From positions 36,267 to 46,864 of the forward strand of contig CAJUKR010000007.1 in NCBI GenBank assembly GCA_910587025.1: 10,598 bases of DNA, read 5' to 3'. The notes beneath the pieces are model-generated. The model saw nothing but the letters and a program-made list of their open reading frames with translations. It was not told the origin of the DNA and did no database searches. Of this stretch, positions 7,559-10,598 are shown piece by piece; positions within the stretch are counted from its first letter, which is position 1, and each line of letters opens with the position of its first letter. Origin of the DNA: an uncultured Christensenellaceae bacterium (GTDB lineage Bacteria > Bacillota > Clostridia > Christensenellales > Pumilibacteraceae). The position numbers were made by a program, and so were the translations under genes.

Positions 7559-8332
7559 TTATTTTTCCGTGTTTAACTTATATATAATGTTCAGTCCGCG
7601 GAGAGTAAGCGTCCTGTCGAGAACATCTATGACATCGCTGTTATGCTTTATGATCTCCGCAAGCCCGCCCGTCGCAATGACTTTGGCATCGGCAAAACCC
7701 GTTTCTTCGCGCATAAGCCGAACTATTCGTTCCGCCATGCCTATATATCCCTGAAGAAGCCCGGATTGCATATTCGTGATCGTAGTACGCCCCACCACTT
7801 TGCGCGGCATAATAAGCTCGATCTTAGGGAGTTTCTCCGCCGTCTGAGAAAGCGCTTCGGACGCGCTTTTGAGTCCGTGTCCTATCGCGCCGCCGAGAAA
7901 CTCGCCCTTCTCGCCTATGGCGTTGAACGTCGTCGCAGTGCCGCAATCGATCGTTATGCACGGTCCGCCGTAGATGTAATACGCCGCGACAGAATTAACG
8001 ATACGGTCGGCGCCCACTTCTCTCGGATTGTCGTACTTTATATTCAGTCCCGTTTTTATACCCGAGCCGACGACGAGCGGTTTTACGCCCATATAATAAT
8101 CGCAGGCATGCTCGAACGTATAATTCAGTCCGGGCTTGACCGACGACATGATCGCGCCCTCGATATCGTCGGGCTTGATTCCCTTGGACGCGAGTTGAGC
8201 CAGAATATCGACGCCGTATTCGTCGCCGGTACGAACGTGCGCGGTAGACAATCTGAACGAATGCAGAAGTTTGTCGTTATCGAACACGCCGATTTTTATA
8301 TTGGTATTGCCTATATCTATTACTAATAACAT
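7559..8332 (-). CDS. coaX: Type III pantothenate kinase
   Basis: First step of coenzyme A synthesis: ATP-dependent phosphorylation of pantothenate to 4'-phosphopantothenate. 257 residues, typical of CoaX, an ASKHA-fold enzyme normally insensitive to CoA feedback. Visible motifs: DIGNTN (6-11, phosphate loop with D6), GADRIVN (107-113, with the catalytic-type D109), DCGTATTFN (129-137), GGAIGHGL (147-154) and ATGGLA (220-225). The GGAI-x-PGL motif known from relatives has G-H where A-P is common, a small deviation. The open frame extends 16 codons upstream, but those residues (MPKTIRKIRTRKKKYR) are basic filler overlapping the previous gene; the conserved MLLVIDIGNTN start at 8332 is chosen. 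That ATG lies 1 nt after the stop of the membrane protein gene and has no strong ribosome-binding site, which suggests translational coupling. Confidence 0.95.
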   Translation of the reverse strand: MLLVIDIGNTNIKIGVFDNDKLLHSFRLSTAHVRTGDEYGVDILAQLASKGIKPDDIEGAIMSSVKPGLNYTFEHACDYYMGVKPLVVGSGIKTGLNIKYDNPREVGADRIVNSVAAYYIYGGPCITIDCGTATTFNAIGEKGEFLGGAIGHGLKSASEALSQTAEKLPKIELIMPRKVVGRTTITNMQSGLLQGYIGMAERIVRLMREETGFADAKVIATGGLAEIIKHNSDVIDVLDRTLTLRGLNIIYKLNTEK

Positions 8333-8333
8333 T

Positions 8334-9230
8334 CTATATTTTTTCTTCCGTGTCCGTATCTTCCGTATCGTTTTCGGCACTAACGCTCGAATCGGTCGGG
8401 GCGTCGGGGATGTCCGAAATTTCCGAAGCGGCTTTTATGCGCGGTTTTCCGTCGATTCCGAGTCTAAGTCCGCGTCTTACGCCCATTATGACTATGGGAG
8501 AAGAAATCGTCGTGATAAGAAGTTCGGGCAGGAAATTCATTACCGTAAGAATGGCATAAACGTCCGAAAGCGTCTGATACTGCCCGCTTACGAGGAACAT
8601 CATCGGAAGAACGAACGCGGTATTCGCAACGACCGTAAAGAATGCTCCGATGCCGAGACGGAAAAGCTCGATAACTTTTTCGTCGCATTTACGACTTACC
8701 GCGACAACCGCCGGAGTCATACCGCCGATAAGGATAATCAAAAGTACGAAACCCGAAAGTCCGAGGAAGAACATCAGACCTTCCGCGCCCGAAAATACAA
8801 AGAACATAATCATGCCGACGACCGCAAGCGTAAGAGCCGCTATAGGCACGGCGATATTGAGTTTTGTTTTCTCGACAAAAGCGAGATATGCGTCCGAAAG
8901 CAGTTTCGCAAGTTTATATGCGCCGAATCCGGTGATCCCGACAAAGAGTCTGGGAACTATCGACACGAGCGGATTCTGAAACAATACGTTCGGAAATATA
9001 AATGCCGCTATGAATGACGAGACACCGAACAGCAAACCGCCTATCGCCGAATAGACGAACTTATTGAAAAGCAACGATACCATGACGACGCAGATAAGCT
9101 CGCAGATCGCAAGCGCGGCGCCGCCGACTGCCACTAACCCCTGAGAATACGCCTTATCGAGAAAGGTCGCAACTATGGTCATGGCCGCCATGACCGAAAC
9201 CATGGCAATACTTTTGGTTGAAATTTTCAT
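8334..9230 (-). CDS. Probable ECF transporter substrate-binding S-component (possible pantothenate uptake)
   Basis: 298-residue integral membrane protein. Hydrophobic spans are visible near 8-26, 33-55, 62-82, 90-108, 125-147, 152-175, 189-212 and 228-250. NPLVSIVPRLFVGI (86-99) matches the NP...PR pattern of ECF S-components of the COG4684 group, which to my knowledge includes the proposed pantothenate transporter PanT. S-components usually have six helices and about 200 residues, so this one is long. After the last helix it ends in an acidic Ser/Thr/Asp/Glu tail (about 265-298), probably cytoplasmic. The 1-nt gap to coaX fits import of the CoaX substrate. No EcfA or EcfT gene is seen, so a shared energising module elsewhere would be needed. 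AAAGGAG (9245-9239) lies 8 nt before the ATG. Family is moderately sure; substrate is inferred from the neighbour only. Confidence 0.6.
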   Translation of the reverse strand: MKISTKSIAMVSVMAAMTIVATFLDKAYSQGLVAVGGAALAICELICVVMVSLLFNKFVYSAIGGLLFGVSSFIAAFIFPNVLFQNPLVSIVPRLFVGITGFGAYKLAKLLSDAYLAFVEKTKLNIAVPIAALTLAVVGMIMFFVFSGAEGLMFFLGLSGFVLLIILIGGMTPAVVAVSRKCDEKVIELFRLGIGAFFTVVANTAFVLPMMFLVSGQYQTLSDVYAILTVMNFLPELLITTISSPIVIMGVRRGLRLGIDGKPRIKAASEISDIPDAPTDSSVSAENDTEDTDTEEKI

Positions 9231-9323
9231 AATGTAAACTCCTTTGTCGAACCCCGATTCTTTCGGGTGTCCGCACGGTTAAATTATTGACAACAAGGTC
9301 GCACGCATTCAAGCTGTACGCCG
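9231..9323 (-). promoter_or_regulatory. Leader of the ECF/coaX/hom operon, able to mask its ribosome-binding site
   Basis: The predicted start near 9351 gives a leader of about 120 nt, long for this window. In it CCTTGTTGTC (minus strand 9298-9289) can pair with GACAAAGG (9248-9241) over eight base pairs with a 2-nt bulge. The second strand contains the AAGG of the AAAGGAG ribosome-binding site. Between them lies a small hairpin CCCGA/TCGGG (9267-9263 with 9257-9253). This could regulate initiation. No known riboswitch class was recognised, and short pairings of this kind arise by chance. Confidence 0.3.
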
Positions 9324-9352
9324 AAAGTGTATACAATCCTAAAATACACTTT
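9324..9352. repeat. Inverted repeat at the transcription start of the ECF/coaX/hom operon
   Basis: AAAGTGTAT (9324-9332) and ATACACTTT (9344-9352) are perfect 9-bp arms around an 11-bp centre. With the -10 box at 9363-9358 the repeat covers about +1 to +28, the classic place for a repressor operator. Transcribed, it would also fold as a hairpin at the very 5' end of the mRNA. The arms match no regulator consensus that I can name. Confidence 0.55.
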
Positions 9353-9357
9353 TGAGA

Positions 9358-9386
9358 ATTATATCATTTTAAGGCGGAAAAAGCAA
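9358..9386 (-). promoter_or_regulatory. Sigma-A-type promoter of the ECF/coaX/hom operon
   Basis: Minus strand: -10 TATAAT (9363-9358, perfect) with a -35 TTGCTT (9386-9381, only the TTG core matching) at 17-bp spacing. It lies between the terminator of the upstream gene and the inverted repeat. The weak -35 box would suit a regulated promoter. The start near 9351 is inferred from spacing. Confidence 0.65.
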
Positions 9387-9408
9387 GAGTTTTGTACCGC
9401 TATCGCAT

Positions 9409-9442
9409 AAAAAGACGCCGAAAGTTATTCACGTTCGGCGTC
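9409..9442 (-). terminator. Rho-independent terminator of the right-edge surface protein gene
   Basis: A perfect 9-bp stem, GACGCCGAA (9414-9422) against TTCGGCGTC (9434-9442), with an 11-nt loop. On the minus strand it is followed directly by TTTTT (9413-9409). It starts 18 nt after the TAA stop at 9461 and separates this gene from the ECF/coaX/hom promoter. Confidence 0.9.
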
Positions 9443-9460
9443 ATGCGTATTAGTCGATTG

Positions 9461-10598
9461 TTACTTCTTTTCCTGTTCGTCGAAGAAGTTATAGAAATTG
9501 TCTACGTCGTAGCCGTCGGTCTTGCTCCTGCCCTTGCGGTTGAATAACCCTTCCGCATTGGGTATGGCTTCGGCCGCCGCGCTTGACATAGGTTTATCTT
9601 CTCCTCTTCCGCTCGCATCTACCGTCGTGGTCGTCGTTGTCGTCGTGATCGCTCCCGGCACTACTCCGTTCACGATTCCCCCCTCAGATAACGCAGGCTT
9701 CTCTTCGCCCTGTACAGACACTATCTGCGTCCCGGCCAATTTCTGCAATGCCGCAAGCATCAGTCCGCCCAACGCCTCCATGCTTACGTTTCCGTTCATC
9801 CCGGGCGTCATACGGCTCTCTGCTCGGATCTTAGACAACTCAGCTTCTACCCTCGCTTCCAGCGCCTGTTGCGACGCACGCGTCTCAGATGCCGACATCG
9901 CTTTCTCTATCGCTGCTACCTGCGCAGCCAAAACCTGTTGTGACGCTTCCGCTTTCGCTTCTCGCTGTTCGACACGTAGACGCTCTATCTCCGCCTTAAG
10001 CTCCGCTATTATATTCATATCCATTCCCGTCGCTCCGGACACTGCCGGCATTGACGATTGCGGCATCGGTTGTTGCATTTGCATAGGCATTGACATCTGC
10101 GGCATCATCATAGGCTGTTGTTGCATCATCATTCGCGACTCTCGCTCCAGCCTTCGCTCTTCCGCTTCCTCTCTTCTCCTCCTATCCTCTCTCTCTTCCG
10201 CTCTGCGCTTTTCCTCGAGTTCTTCCTTACGTTTACGTTCTTCTGCCTCCGCTTCCAGTTTCGCACGTTTCGCCGCCCTCTTCTTGTGACGCACGGCAAG
10301 CAATACTATGAGCAGTATTAACAACAATACTCCCAGTCCTATCGCAAACCACATCCAGTTGGCTGCAAAGAACGCCATCACGTTGTCCCAGAACGTCGGC
10401 TCGCCTATATGCGTGTATTCATATACCTGACTGAACGTTCCGTCCGTCTCGAAGCGACTCGCAGCGCTTTCGCTTATCACCGCTTTTATATAATACTTCT
10501 TGTCTTTCTCCAGCGCCTCGTAACTTATCTCTTCCGTGCAGCTCTCGTCCGTATAGTATTTATACTCTATTACTCCTTCGTAACTGCCCTTATAACTC
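9461..10598 (-). CDS. C-terminal part of a membrane-anchored surface protein with a long cytoplasmic helical tail
   Basis: The frame is open to the right edge (378 visible residues), so the GTG at 10480 is internal and the true start lies outside. Numbering visible residues: 1-68 look like the end of an extracellular beta-rich repeat (EYKYYTDESCTEEI, KKYYIKAVI), as in bacterial Ig-like surface repeats. Residues 80-102 are a transmembrane helix ending in RHKKRAAKR, which predicts a cytoplasmic C-terminus by the positive-inside rule. Residues 103-155 are almost pure E/R/K/A, an ER/K-type single helix. Residues 156-183 are rich in Met, Gln and Pro. Residues 194-261 form an Ala/Glu/Gln-rich coiled coil. 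Then follow eight consecutive Thr (318-325) and an aromatic, acidic end (GYDVDNFYNFFDEQEKK). I recognise no named family. Arg codons AGA, AGG and CGA and Leu TTA are used more freely than in the neighbours. A clear terminator follows. Confidence 0.8.
   Translation of the reverse strand, partial: SYKGSYEGVIEYKYYTDESCTEEISYEALEKDKKYYIKAVISESAASRFETDGTFSQVYEYTHIGEPTFWDNVMAFFAANWMWFAIGLGVLLLILLIVLLAVRHKKRAAKRAKLEAEAEERKRKEELEEKRRAEEREDRRRREEAEERRLERESRMMMQQQPMMMPQMSMPMQMQQPMPQSSMPAVSGATGMDMNIIAELKAEIERLRVEQREAKAEASQQVLAAQVAAIEKAMSASETRASQQALEARVEAELSKIRAESRMTPGMNGNVSMEALGGLMLAALQKLAGTQIVSVQGEEKPALSEGGIVNGVVPGAITTTTTTTTVDASGRGEDKPMSSAAAEAIPNAEGLFNRKGRSKTDGYDVDNFYNFFDEQEKK

Noticed and set aside
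6212..7576. 454-codon plus-strand open frame opposite hom
   Set aside because: Mirror-phase shadow; hom is recognised throughout its length by conserved motifs.
8333..8380. Longer coaX start adding 16 residues
   Set aside because: The added residues are basic and unlike the family, and they overlap the preceding gene; known CoaX proteins begin at MLLVIDIGNTN.
9239..9352. Known riboswitch or T-box before the S-component gene
   Set aside because: No conserved core of any class could be recognised; only simple pairings are visible.
9522..10289. 255-codon plus-strand open frame with Cys/Ile-rich, hydrophobic stretches
   Set aside because: Opposite a gene with a terminator, a coherent transmembrane and coiled-coil architecture; the hydrophobic look comes from reverse reading of the Glu/Arg and Met/Gln codons.
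9461..10480. A complete 339-residue gene starting at the GTG at 10480
   Set aside because: The frame stays open to the window edge, the upstream residues continue a surface-repeat pattern, and no ribosome-binding site precedes the GTG.

Overview
The window looks like a chromosomal segment of a Gram-positive Clostridia-type Firmicute, probably an uncultured gut lineage; a Christensenellales-like genome is only a guess. The clues are consensus sigma-A promoters, strong AAGGAG ribosome-binding sites, a GlpA of the type with a C-terminal [2Fe-2S] domain paired with a second FAD oxidoreductase, a type III pantothenate kinase next to a probable ECF S-component, and single-pass surface proteins built from Ig-like repeats. 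Base composition is near 50 % GC. All six supported genes lie on the minus strand, so the window reads from right to left. There is no sign of RNA genes, insertion sequences, CRISPR or phage.

Layout in transcription order. (1) 10598 to 9461: the 3' part of a gene for a membrane-anchored surface protein. It has an extracellular domain end, one transmembrane helix, and a long tail predicted to be cytoplasmic, holding a charged ER/K helix, a Met/Gln/Pro linker, a coiled coil and an octa-threonine run. It ends in a clear intrinsic terminator. (2) A promoter with a 29-bp inverted repeat at its start site and a leader of about 120 nt drives a likely three-gene operon: a predicted ECF transporter S-component, coaX (type III pantothenate kinase) and hom (homoserine dehydrogenase with ACT domain). 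(3) A near-perfect sigma-A promoter, with a second palindrome just downstream, drives a 1211-residue secreted, C-terminally membrane-anchored protein of about eight Ig-like modules, closed by a strong terminator. (4) Straight after that terminator, a good promoter whose -10 box ends 6 nt before an ATG drives a probably leaderless GlpA-like glycerol-3-phosphate dehydrogenase gene. It overlaps by 4 nt a second FAD/NAD oxidoreductase gene that runs off the left edge.

How the genes may work together. The ECF S-component and CoaX suggest uptake and phosphorylation of pantothenate for coenzyme A. hom sends aspartate semialdehyde to threonine and methionine, and its place in the same transcript is not explained by a single pathway. 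The glp pair would oxidise glycerol 3-phosphate; in related bacteria a small DUF1667 gene usually follows, which would lie just off the left edge. The two surface proteins have unknown roles. The one at the right edge, with its elaborate inner tail, is the most unusual object in the window.

A window-wide property is the near absence of TTA, CTA and TCA codons in most genes, which leaves very long open frames on the opposite strand, one of 1024 codons. The right-edge gene departs from this rule.
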